This document shows positions 52,515 through 60,408 of a stretch of 64,000 nt of DNA, piece by piece. Within the stretch, counting starts at the first letter, position 1; every line of letters begins with the position of its first letter. The notes under the pieces are model-generated. The model searched no databases. It was not told the origin of the DNA and worked only from the letters and a program-made list of their open reading frames with translations. The translations under genes were made by a program, and so were the position numbers. This DNA comes from Saccharopolyspora hordei (lineage in GTDB: Bacteria > Actinomycetota > Actinomycetes > Mycobacteriales > Pseudonocardiaceae), in NCBI RefSeq assembly GCF_013410345.1, contig NZ_JACCFJ010000001.1, positions 4,630,501-4,694,500 on the forward strand, read 5' to 3'.

Positions 52515-53339
52515 TCACTTGACAGCACCCATGGAGAGACCGCGGACGAGGTGGTTCTGCGCAGCCCAGCCGATGATCATCACCGGCAGGGAGGCGAGGA
52601 ACGCCGCCGCGCTCAACTGCGCCCAGTAGAGCCCCTCGCTGGTGATGAACCCGACCAGGAAGACCGGGACGGTGCCCGCCTGCGCCGCCGTCAGGTTCAC
52701 CGCGTAGAAGAACTCGGTCCAGGAGAAGATCACGCAGATCAGGGCGGTGGCGGCGATGCCGGGCGCCACCACCGGCAGCACGACCCGGAACAGCAGCGTC
52801 GGCAGCCGCGCCCCGTCGATCCGCCCGGCCTCCACCATCTCCTTGGGGACCTCCAGGAAGAACGAGCGCATCATCCAGATCGCCAGCGGCAGGTTCATCG
52901 CCGTGTACAGGATCACCAGCGCCCAGACGTTGTCCAGCAGCTTGAGGTTCTGCGAGATCACGTACAGCGGGATGATCGCCGCGACGATCGGCAGCATCTT
53001 CGTGGACAGGAAGAAGCCCAGCGCGTCCCGGGTCCCGGGGACCGCGGAGATGGACAGCACGTACGCCGCGGGCACCGCCAGCAGCAGCACCAGCAGCGTG
53101 GACACCACCGTCACGAACGCCGAGTTCGCCAGGTACGGCAGGAACCCGCGCTCCAGGACCCCGGCGAACTGCTCCAGCGTCGGGGTGAACACCACCTTCG
53201 GCGGGTTGGTGTAGGCGTCGCTCTCCTGCTTGAACGAGGTGAGCACCATCCAGAGGACCGGGAACACGAACAGGATCGCGACCAACCAGGTCAGCCCGGT
53301 CAGGGCCCAGCGGCCGAGGGGGTTGCCGGTCCGCATCAT
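52515..53339 (-). CDS. Carbohydrate ABC transporter permease (MalG/SmoG-like)
   Basis: A 274-residue inner-membrane permease with six helices and the EAA loop MVEAGRIDGARLPTLLFRVV that docks the ATPase. It ends MIIGWAAQNHLVRGLSMGAV, typical of sugar/polyol MalG-type permeases. ATG 53339 overlaps the stop of the other permease (ATGA). No ATPase gene is in the cluster, so a shared MsiK-type ATPase elsewhere is expected, as is usual in actinobacteria. Confidence 0.9.
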   Translation of the reverse strand: MMRTGNPLGRWALTGLTWLVAILFVFPVLWMVLTSFKQESDAYTNPPKVVFTPTLEQFAGVLERGFLPYLANSAFVTVVSTLLVLLLAVPAAYVLSISAVPGTRDALGFFLSTKMLPIVAAIIPLYVISQNLKLLDNVWALVILYTAMNLPLAIWMMRSFFLEVPKEMVEAGRIDGARLPTLLFRVVLPVVAPGIAATALICVIFSWTEFFYAVNLTAAQAGTVPVFLVGFITSEGLYWAQLSAAAFLASLPVMIIGWAAQNHLVRGLSMGAVK

Positions 53340-54268
53340 CGCACCTCACTCACGCCGAAGGTCCGGAACATCAGGCGCAGCGCGAAGGTCGCCACGACCA
53401 GGGTCAGGACCACCACGACCACGCCCATCGCCGAGGACTGCCCGATGTCGAAGCCCTCGAACGCGCGCTGGTAGATGTAGAACGGCAGGTTCGTGCTCGC
53501 GGTGCCCGGCCCGCCCTGGGTCATCAGGTAGATCGCGTCGAAGCTGTTCACGATGTAGATCGCGCCGAGCAGCACGGCCAGCTGCAGGTAGCGCCCCAGC
53601 TGCGGCAGGGTGATCGACCAGAAGATGCGCCACCGGCCCGCACCGTCGACCGCCGCGGCCTCCAGCACCTCCTTGGACTGGCCCTGCAGACCCGCGAGGA
53701 TCAGCAACATCATGAACGGCGTCCACTGCCAGATGACCTGCGCCATCACCGAGGCCATCGGGAACTGCGACAGCCAGTCCACATCGGTGCCGAACGCGAA
53801 GTTCAACAACCCGTAGGTGGGGTCGAACATCGTCGTCTTCCACAGCAGCGCACCGGCCGCGGGCAGGATGAGGAACGGCGTGATCAGCAGGGTGCGCACC
53901 ACGCTGCGCCCCAGGAACTGGCGGTCCAGCAGCAGCGCCAGCCCCAGACCCAGCACCATCGCCACCAGCACGCACACCACGGTCAGCAGCACGGTGTTGA
54001 ACATCGCGCCGCGGAACTGGCTGTCGGTGAAGACGTCGATGTAGTTGCGGAGGCCGACGAAGTGGCGCGAACCCGGGCGCACCAGGTTCCAGGACTGGAA
54101 CGAGTAGAAGATCGTCAGCAGGAACGGGATCTGGGTGACCAGGATCGTGAACAGCAGCGCGGGCATCAGCGGCGCGCGACGCAACCATGCCTCGCGCGAC
54201 CACTTGCCAGCGGGTTTCCGGGTCACCGCCTGCGGGACAGCGGTGGGCGTCGTGGCCATCTGCGTCAT
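53336..54268 (-). CDS. Carbohydrate ABC transporter permease (MalF/SmoF-like)
   Basis: A 310-residue permease with six membrane helices (LMPALLFTILVTQIPFLLTI, VLLTVVCVLVAMVLGLGLAL and others). The EAA loop is VLEAAAVDGAGRWRIFWSIT and the end is VVVLTLVVATFALRLMF. It pairs with the MalG-type permease. ATG 54268 overlaps the binding-protein stop. Substrate probably a polyol, inferred from the dehydrogenase in the same operon. Confidence 0.9.
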   Translation of the reverse strand: MTQMATTPTAVPQAVTRKPAGKWSREAWLRRAPLMPALLFTILVTQIPFLLTIFYSFQSWNLVRPGSRHFVGLRNYIDVFTDSQFRGAMFNTVLLTVVCVLVAMVLGLGLALLLDRQFLGRSVVRTLLITPFLILPAAGALLWKTTMFDPTYGLLNFAFGTDVDWLSQFPMASVMAQVIWQWTPFMMLLILAGLQGQSKEVLEAAAVDGAGRWRIFWSITLPQLGRYLQLAVLLGAIYIVNSFDAIYLMTQGGPGTASTNLPFYIYQRAFEGFDIGQSSAMGVVVVVLTLVVATFALRLMFRTFGVSEVR

Positions 54269-55608
54269 CGGGTCTCCCGGTAGGCCTCGCCGACGGATTC
54301 GGCGTATTCCTGGGACTGCTGCAACGCTTCGTCGACCGTGATCTGGCCCGCGATGGCGGCCGACAGCTGCTGGCTCACCCGCGTGCCGAGGTCCTGGAAC
54401 TCGGGGATCCCGACGAACTGGATGCCCGGGTAGGGGACCGGGTTCAGCATGGTGTTGCGCTGGTTCGCGCTGTCGATCCCGTCCAGCGTCGCCGGGGCGT
54501 AGGCGTGCGCGGCCTCCTGGTACTCCGGGATCCGGTAGGTCGACAGGCGGCACCCCGGCGGCACGCGGTTCCAGCCGAAGGTCTCGCCCACGGTCTGCAC
54601 GAACCGCTTGTCGGTCATCCAGCGCATGAACCGCCACGCGGCGTCCTTGTCCTTGGCGACCTTCGGCATGGCCAGTGCCCAGGTGTAGAGCCAGCCGCTG
54701 GTCTCGGTCCGCGACACCGGGGCCGCCACGTACCCGGACTTGCCGACGACCTCGCTGCTGGCGGGGTCCTCGTTGGTGCCGGCCATGACCGTCGCGTCGT
54801 ACCACATCGCCGCTTCACCCTGGGCGTACCGCGTGCCGCACTCGGTGAACCCGGCGCTCGAGGCGCCGACCTCGCCGTGCTTGCGCACCAGGTCGACGTA
54901 GAACTGGGCGGCGGCGCGGAACTCCGGCGAGGTCAGCTGGGCGTTCCAGTTCTCGTCGAACCAGCGCGCGCCGAACGTGTTCGCCACGGTGGTGAACGGT
55001 GCCAGGCTCTCACCCCAGCCGGGCTTGCCGCGCAAGCAGATCCCGGACACGCCCGCTTCCTTGTCGTCCAGACGAGCGGCGAAGTCGGCGATCTGCTCCC
55101 AGGTCGGCCGTTCCGGCATGGTCAGCCCGGCCTTCTCGAACAAGTCCTTGCGGTAGGCCAGGAACGAGGACTCGCCGTAGAACGGGACCGCGTACATCGA
55201 GCCCTCGTGGGACAGCGATTCGCGGATGCTGGGGATGAAGTCATCGGGGTCGTAGCCCTCGCTGGAGTCGATGTAGGGCTGCAGGTTCTCCAGCCAGCCG
55301 TTGGCCGCCCACTGCGGGGTCTCGTAGTTGCTGATCATCACCACGTCGAACTCGCCGCCCTGGGTGGCGGTCGAGGCGGTGATCTTCGCACGCGCCTGGT
55401 TCTCCGGAAGCTGCACGAACTTCAGCTTGATCCCGGGGTTCTCGCGCTCGAACTGGCCGGACAACGCGATGGCGTCTTCCATCTGCGGGTTGGACACGAT
55501 CGCCACGACGAGCGTCCGGTCACCCGTGCCCAGCGCTCCTGCGCCCGCGCAGCCGCTGAGGAGCAGCGCGACGACTGCGAGCACGGCCAGCATGGCTCTA
55601 CTTCGCAT
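54265..55608 (-). CDS. Sugar/polyol-binding lipoprotein of the ABC importer
   Basis: A 447-residue extracellular-solute-binding protein: signal peptide with lipobox LLSGC (Cys near residue 20), then the bilobed family 1 fold with FDVVMISNYETPQWAANGWL, MYAVPFYGESSFLAYRKDLF and AWRFMRWMTDKRF. It resembles sorbitol/mannitol binding proteins (SmoE). ATG 55608 is preferred to the TTG three bases upstream because the spacing from GGGAGG is five bases. The 5-prime end overlaps the dehydrogenase gene by 11 bp. Confidence 0.9.
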   Translation of the reverse strand: MRSRAMLAVLAVVALLLSGCAGAGALGTGDRTLVVAIVSNPQMEDAIALSGQFERENPGIKLKFVQLPENQARAKITASTATQGGEFDVVMISNYETPQWAANGWLENLQPYIDSSEGYDPDDFIPSIRESLSHEGSMYAVPFYGESSFLAYRKDLFEKAGLTMPERPTWEQIADFAARLDDKEAGVSGICLRGKPGWGESLAPFTTVANTFGARWFDENWNAQLTSPEFRAAAQFYVDLVRKHGEVGASSAGFTECGTRYAQGEAAMWYDATVMAGTNEDPASSEVVGKSGYVAAPVSRTETSGWLYTWALAMPKVAKDKDAAWRFMRWMTDKRFVQTVGETFGWNRVPPGCRLSTYRIPEYQEAAHAYAPATLDGIDSANQRNTMLNPVPYPGIQFVGIPEFQDLGTRVSQQLSAAIAGQITVDEALQQSQEYAESVGEAYRETR

Positions 55609-56602
55609 CAACGCCTCCCGGCAGGACCTGCACCTTCAGCCCGGCACCGCTGCGCATCAGGTCCAGCGCGGCGGGGAACTCCTCCAAGGGCAACGTGTCG
55701 GTGAGCAGCGTGTCGGTGTCGATGGCGCCCGAGGCGACCAGGTCCAGCGCCGCGCCGTAGCTGTGCAGCACCGCCATCGACCCGACGATGGTGATCTCGT
55801 CGTTGTAGATGCGGAACGGCGACACCGAGATCCGCGCCTCCGCCGGGGCGACGCCGAAGACCAGCAGCCGCCCGCCGCGCCGCAGCGAGTCGAACGCCGC
55901 CTCGATGGCGGGCGCCGCGCCGGTGCAGTCGACGGCCGCGTCGAAGCGCTGGTCGAGCTCGGCGACGTCGGTGCTCACCGCGACGGCACCGAGCTTCGTA
56001 GCGCGCTCCAGGCGAGCCGCGTTGCGGTCGACGACCGACACCCGGGCACCACCGCGCTGCAGCAGCTGCTGCATGAGCAGGCCCATCGTGCCCGCGCCGA
56101 CCACGAGGAACCGCTCCCCCGCCTCGACACCGATCTGCCGCACCCCGTGCACCGCGCAGGACACCGGCTCGACCAGCGCACCCTGCTGCCAGGTCATGGA
56201 GTCGGGCATCCGGTAGGCGGTGTGGGCGGGGATCGCCACGTACTCGGCGAAGGCACCGTCCACGGTGTCCCCGGTGGCGTTCCAGTTCTCGCACAGGTTG
56301 CCGTGGCCCGAGCGGCACGGCGTGCAGTAACCGCAGAACAACGACGGGTCGACGGCGACCCGGTCGCCGACCTTCCAGTCGCCCGGGACGTCCGCGCCGA
56401 GCTCGACGACCTCGCCGGCGAACTCGTGGCCAGGAACGATCGGGTAGGGCGTGGGTGGGAAGTGCCCGTCGGCGATGTGCAGATCGGTCCCGCAGATGCC
56501 GCACGCACCCACCTTGACCACCAGCTGGCCCTCACCCGGTTTCGGGTCGGGCACCTCGCCCACCCTGATCGAACCGGGCCGATCGATGATCGCGGCGCGC
56601 AT
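55598..56602 (-). CDS. Zinc-dependent polyol/sorbitol dehydrogenase-like MDR enzyme
   Basis: A 334-residue medium-chain dehydrogenase. Catalytic zinc residues lie in CGICGTDLHIADG and PGHEFAGEV. The structural zinc cysteines are FCGYCTPCRSGHGNLC. The Rossmann loop is VVGAGTMGLLMQ with VVDRN, suggesting NAD. It resembles sorbitol, D-arabinitol or xylitol dehydrogenases. ATG 56602 is the first gene of the leftward operon. It would oxidise the imported polyol to a ketose in the cytoplasm. Exact substrate unknown. Confidence 0.88.
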   Translation of the reverse strand: MRAAIIDRPGSIRVGEVPDPKPGEGQLVVKVGACGICGTDLHIADGHFPPTPYPIVPGHEFAGEVVELGADVPGDWKVGDRVAVDPSLFCGYCTPCRSGHGNLCENWNATGDTVDGAFAEYVAIPAHTAYRMPDSMTWQQGALVEPVSCAVHGVRQIGVEAGERFLVVGAGTMGLLMQQLLQRGGARVSVVDRNAARLERATKLGAVAVSTDVAELDQRFDAAVDCTGAAPAIEAAFDSLRRGGRLLVFGVAPAEARISVSPFRIYNDEITIVGSMAVLHSYGAALDLVASGAIDTDTLLTDTLPLEEFPAALDLMRSGAGLKVQVLPGGVDAK

Positions 56603-56623
56603 GACACCCCTTCTCCACGGGAT

Positions 56624-56637
56624 CGCTCATATGAGCG
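56624..56637. promoter_or_regulatory. Operator palindrome, copy 1 (polyol operon side)
   Basis: CGCTCATATGAGCG, a perfect 14-bp palindrome just upstream of the dehydrogenase start. Its 12-bp core is identical to the copy at 56717-56730, so both likely bind the adjacent SorC-type regulator. Confidence 0.7.
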
Positions 56638-56670
56638 GATCACGTCGTTCATCCTCGAAACTTGCCGTGC

Positions 56671-56700
56671 ATTGAAGGATGATCCTGCGTGTGACGTCAA
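56671..56700 (-). promoter_or_regulatory. Candidate promoter of the polyol operon
   Basis: On the minus strand TTGACG (56700-56695), 18 nt, TTCAAT (56676-56671). It lies between the two operator palindromes, so regulator bound at both could loop or block transcription. Weak consensus. Confidence 0.35.
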
Positions 56701-56716
56701 CTTTTCATCTTTAACA

Positions 56717-56730
56717 TGCTCATATGAGCA
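56717..56730. promoter_or_regulatory. Operator palindrome, copy 2 (regulator side)
   Basis: TGCTCATATGAGCA, a perfect 14-bp palindrome with the same 12-bp core as copy 1. It overlaps an apparent ATG at 56724, which argues that the regulator starts at the ATG at 56745 instead. Confidence 0.7.
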
Positions 56731-56744
56731 CTAGGAGGACGCGG

Positions 56745-57704
56745 ATGAGGTTGACCGACACCATGACGGCCGCCTCGATCGCGCACCGGTTCTTCGTCCA
56801 GGGCCGGACCAAGCTGGAGATCGCCCAGGAGTTCGGGATCAGCCGCTTCAAGGTGGCGCGGATCTTGACGGCGGCGCAGGAAGCGGGGCTGGTGCGGGTC
56901 GAGTTCGACCTGCCGGTGCCGATCGATCTCGAGCTGTCGGAAGCGGTGCGGACCAGCTACCGGCTGCGCCGCGTGCTGGTGCTCAACCGAGCGCAGTCCA
57001 AGGCCGAACGCCCGGAGCTGCGCCGCCGGATCGGGGCCCTGGCCGCGGACCTGCTGGCCGAGACCGCCACCGCGGACGACGTGATCGGGCTGTCCTGGGC
57101 GCGCTCGGTCAACGCCATGGCGGAGGCCGTCCGGACGCTGCCGAAGTGCCCCATCGTGCAGCTGTGCGGGGTGCAGGCGGGCATGGACATGCGCGACCGG
57201 TCGGTGGAGACCGTGGAGCGGCTGGCCGGCGTCTCCGGCGGGCGCGCCTACCCGATCTACGGCCCCCTGGTGCTCCCGGACCGGCGCACCACCGAGATCC
57301 TGCGCAACCAGCCCGGCATCGCCGAGACGTTCGACCAGTTCCGCCACCTGACCAAGGCCGTGGTGAGCATCGGCGCGTGGCTGCCCGACGAGTCGACCGT
57401 CTACGACGCCCTCGGCGAGCCCGAGCGGGAGGCGATCCGGCAGCGCGGGGCCACGGCGGAGATCGCGGCACGCCTGTTCGACGCGGACGGCAACGCGTTG
57501 TCGACGGGGCTGGCGCACCACGTCCTGGCGATCCGGCACGAGGAGCTCCGCCAGATCCCGGAGGTGATCGCCCTGGGCTACACGGTGCCGAAGGCGCGAG
57601 CGATCGATGCCGTGCTGCGTTCCGGCGTGGTGACCACCCTGATCACCGACGCCCAGGTCGCCGAGGTCCTGCTGGACCTCGTCGCCGAGCGGCCGCCGGC
57701 CTGA
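56745..57704 (+). CDS. SorC/DeoR-type sugar-binding transcriptional regulator
   Basis: A 319-residue regulator. The N-terminal HTH is SIAHRFFVQGRTKLEIAQEF, GISRFKVARILTAAQEAGLV. The C-terminal sugar-phosphate-binding domain of the SorC family (residues about 60-315) has IGLSWARSVNAMAEAV, VQLCGVQAG and ADGNALSTGL. ATG 56745 was chosen because AGGAGG lies six bases upstream; the first ATG (56724) sits inside the operator. It is divergent from the polyol operon and most likely represses both units until the polyol or its phosphate is present. Confidence 0.88.
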   Translation: MRLTDTMTAASIAHRFFVQGRTKLEIAQEFGISRFKVARILTAAQEAGLVRVEFDLPVPIDLELSEAVRTSYRLRRVLVLNRAQSKAERPELRRRIGALAADLLAETATADDVIGLSWARSVNAMAEAVRTLPKCPIVQLCGVQAGMDMRDRSVETVERLAGVSGGRAYPIYGPLVLPDRRTTEILRNQPGIAETFDQFRHLTKAVVSIGAWLPDESTVYDALGEPEREAIRQRGATAEIAARLFDADGNALSTGLAHHVLAIRHEELRQIPEVIALGYTVPKARAIDAVLRSGVVTTLITDAQVAEVLLDLVAERPPA

Positions 57705-57707
57705 GCC

Positions 57708-58904
57708 TCAGGCCATCACGAACGAGCTCGGGTGCATCTCGGGCAGGCAGACCACCGCGTCGAAGGCCTCGGCCACGTCCACCGGCATCGTGGTGGTCAC
57801 GTGCCGGATCGAGGTGGGCCCGGTGGTGGCCGACCGCAGGTCGAGCAGTACGGGTCCGGACTCGCCGACCGCCTGCTCCACGCTGCCCTCGGCCACCGGC
57901 TCCAACGGCCGAGCGGTCACCCCGATCCCCAGCCGCGCCTGGTCGTCGAGGTGCATGCCGACGGTCGTCCCGGCGCGGGCGGTGACACCGATGGCGCGGT
58001 AGTCCGCCCCGAACTCCTCCGCCAGGTAGCTGCCCAGCGACCAGGCTCGGACGCTGGGCAGCAACCGCATCGGGACGCGCTGGATGTGCAGGTTGTGCGC
58101 CAGCACGACGATCCGCTGGTCCGCCCCGTGCAGGTCACGCAGCAGCCGCACCGTCTCGGCCTGGTACGCGTCGCGGGAGGACGACGTGAGCGGAGACGGA
58201 TCGGGCTGACCGAGCTCGACGAGCTCGCGGAGGTGCTCGTCCAGCCGGAGCGCGCCCAGCGCGTGGTGCCGCGCGAGGCGGTCCTCCGGCCGACTGCTCG
58301 GCAGCGCATCGAGCCGGAGCAGCAAGCGGGTCAGGGCGGCGGTGGCCGCGTCCCGCTCCGCCGTGCTGAGCTCGGCGTACTTGGTGGGGGCGACACCGTT
58401 GTTGGCCGAGGCGTACGGCTGCGTCGCGGACGTGGCCGCATCGACGAGCTGCACCTGCTCGGGCGCGCGCTCGACCAGGTGCGCGCGCACCAGCCGCAGC
58501 GCCGGCAGCACGGACCCGCCCGACCCCGGCACGTCCAGCCCGGCGAACCGGACCCGGCCGCCGACCGCGTTGTGCTCGCGCAGCCAGGTGATCAGCTCTT
58601 GGACCTCGACGGCATCGCCGTGCCGGAAGGTGAACCCGTCCCGAGCCACCTCCGCCAGTCCTCCTGGACCGCCGTTGATCCACGCGTCGACCACGAGCCC
58701 CTCGGCGAACCCCGATTCGAGCGCGACCACGCTGAACCCGAGCTCGGTCACCAAGAACCGGACGACTTCCGCGCGCAACCGTCCGAACTCGCGGATGTAG
58801 TGGTTGTTCTCCCCGATCGCCACCACCCGAGCGTCCCCGACCACCTCACCGAGCGAGGACAGGTCCTCGAGCGACGACCGGCGAACAGCCCCCGGAAGGT
58901 TCAC
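57708..58904 (-). CDS. Erythromycin esterase-like protein
   Basis: A 398-residue protein of the erythromycin esterase (EreA/EreB/Bcr136) superfamily. It has the active-site motif AIGENNHYIREF (E and H of the usual GExxH), VALESGFAEGLVVDAWINGG, FAGLDVPGSGGS and IVVLAHNLHIQRVPM (the second His). Ere enzymes hydrolyse macrolide lactones, but many family members have other unknown functions. GTG 58904 follows GGGGAG. It converges on the SorC gene with three bases between. Confidence 0.8.
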   Translation of the reverse strand: MNLPGAVRRSSLEDLSSLGEVVGDARVVAIGENNHYIREFGRLRAEVVRFLVTELGFSVVALESGFAEGLVVDAWINGGPGGLAEVARDGFTFRHGDAVEVQELITWLREHNAVGGRVRFAGLDVPGSGGSVLPALRLVRAHLVERAPEQVQLVDAATSATQPYASANNGVAPTKYAELSTAERDAATAALTRLLLRLDALPSSRPEDRLARHHALGALRLDEHLRELVELGQPDPSPLTSSSRDAYQAETVRLLRDLHGADQRIVVLAHNLHIQRVPMRLLPSVRAWSLGSYLAEEFGADYRAIGVTARAGTTVGMHLDDQARLGIGVTARPLEPVAEGSVEQAVGESGPVLLDLRSATTGPTSIRHVTTTMPVDVAEAFDAVVCLPEMHPSSFVMA

Positions 58905-59043
58905 AGCGACTCCCCAGCGGTACCGGTGCGACGGCTGCGATTGTGCCTGAGATCCGGTGTCGCCGGGCGGACTTCGCCAGAACCCCACCCGTCTTGTCCC
59001 ACGGTGCCGAGCGGTCCGACGCGGCGCGTCGGCAGTCGTCCAC

Positions 59044-59421
59044 TCAGGCCAGCTGCCTGAGCCGTCGGGCTGGGTGAGCGCTTCCGAGAAGTGGCCGGAA
59101 GGATCGCAGAAGCAGACGCCGCGACCACCGTGGTCGGTGTTGTGCTGTTCCGGGAACTCACGCTGCGGGTCGGCCCAGTGCTGGCGGCCCCTCTCCCGGA
59201 TCCGGGCGTCGATGCCGTCGACGTCCTCCCCGGTGACGAGGAAGGCGTAGTGCTGCGGTGGGAAGCCGAAGCCCTGGCTCGCCGAACTGGAGCGTGACGC
59301 CCGCGCGGGGGGGGACCGTGGGGACCACGCCACCCGGCTCCGCCGGCGGGAGGCCGAACACCTCGGTGCAGCACGAGGCCGACACCTGCTTGTCGCGCGC
59401 GGCGACGATCCTGTGGTTCAA
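59044..59421 (-). pseudogene. VOC (glyoxalase-fold) family protein, frameshifted
   Basis: From a TTG at 59421 the reading is LNHRIVAARDKQVSASCCTE, VFGLPPAEPGG, GVTLQF. In another frame it continues ASQGFGFPPQHYAFLV, IDARIRERG, CFCDPSGHFSEALTQP, to a TGA at 59044 that again needs a frame change. Together this is a complete single-domain vicinal-oxygen-chelate protein. One extra base near 59280-59286 explains the first break. The homopolymer of eight G at 59297-59304 makes sequence error plausible here as well. Confidence 0.65.
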
Positions 59422-59583
59422 GAGGACGGTCCTCGAGGACCTCCCGCACCCGCGCCTCCATGTCCGACGCTGCCCGCCACCGACACGCGACGCGGCGCCC
59501 AGGGCGGCACAGCCGTCACACCGCGGTCGAGGTCGAAGGACCAGGCACGCGGCGCTCCCGGGCGCTCACTCCGCCTGGTCACC

Positions 59584-60408
59584 TCAGGGTGGCTGCTCCT
59601 CGCCGGTCGCCTCGGCGAGGACGTCGTGGAGGTGGGGCAGCGTCGGGCGGTCCTCAGGGCGCGGCCGGAGGCATCCGTCGATCGTCTCCGCCAGCGCCTT
59701 CGGCAGGCGGCGGGCGGACCGGACCGGTGGCGCCGTCCTCGTCAGCTGCGGGTGGTCCTCGGGGGCGTCGGCGAACGGCTGGCACCCGGTCGCCGACTCG
59801 TACAGGACCAGCCCGATGCCCCAGACGTCCGCGGGCGGTCCCACCGTCCCGCCGCGGACCTGCTCCGGTGCCATGCAGCGCGGCGTTCCGGTGCCGCCGC
59901 GGCTGGGTCCCGGTGGGCGGGCCACCCCCAGGTCGATCACCCGCGCGCGGCCGAACTCGGCGATGATGTTGCCCGGCTTGAGGTCCAGGTGCAGGTAGCC
60001 GCGGTCGTGCAGGTAGCGGATCGCCGAGCACAACTGCTGTCCCAGGTAGCCGAGCTCGCGGGTGGTGAGCCGGCGCTCGCCGTCGTCGAGCAGGCTCTCC
60101 AAGGTCGCCCCGCCCAGCGTCTCCATGACCAGCACCGGGGTGCCGTTCGCCGCCTCGGCGACCTCGTAGGCGCGGACGATGTACGGGTGCGTGCACGACA
60201 GCAGCAGCTCGCCCTCCGCCACCAGGGCGTCTCCGACCTCGCGCTCCGCGGCGAGGTTCGGCCGCACGGCCTTGACGAAGCACCGGCTGTAGCGGCGGCG
60301 GCTCCAGGCGTCGTAGGTGTCGTAGGCCTCCCCGCGCCGGACGTGCTCGATCACCGGGTAGCCGGGCGCGACCTCCTGCCCTCGGCGCAGCGGTCCGGTC
60401 CTGGTCAC
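59584..60408 (-). CDS. Serine/threonine protein kinase-like protein
   Basis: A 274-residue Hanks-type kinase domain without membrane helix. The VAIK-like lysine is in CFVKAVRP, the catalytic loop is YLHLDLKPGN, and the metal motif is DLG instead of DFG. The APE motif is MAPEQ and the F-helix is ADVWGIGLVLYE. The glycine-rich loop is poor (EHVRRGEAYDTYDAW), so ATP binding may be atypical. ATG 60408 overlaps the stop of the ABC exporter. Genes upstream encode that exporter and a histidine-rich peptide, so it may regulate or modify one of them. Confidence 0.8.
   Translation of the reverse strand: MTRTGPLRRGQEVAPGYPVIEHVRRGEAYDTYDAWSRRRYSRCFVKAVRPNLAAEREVGDALVAEGELLLSCTHPYIVRAYEVAEAANGTPVLVMETLGGATLESLLDDGERRLTTRELGYLGQQLCSAIRYLHDRGYLHLDLKPGNIIAEFGRARVIDLGVARPPGPSRGGTGTPRCMAPEQVRGGTVGPPADVWGIGLVLYESATGCQPFADAPEDHPQLTRTAPPVRSARRLPKALAETIDGCLRPRPEDRPTLPHLHDVLAEATGEEQPP

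Noticed and set aside
56724-56744. ATG at 56724 as start of the SorC-type regulator
   Set aside because: It lies inside the operator palindrome and lacks a Shine-Dalgarno; ATG 56745 has AGGAGG at ideal spacing.
57708-59333. A single 541-residue protein joining the VOC and erythromycin-esterase-like parts
   Set aside because: The joining sequence is not protein-like, and a GTG with GGGGAG at 58904 starts the esterase-like part. The VOC part needs other frames to be complete.
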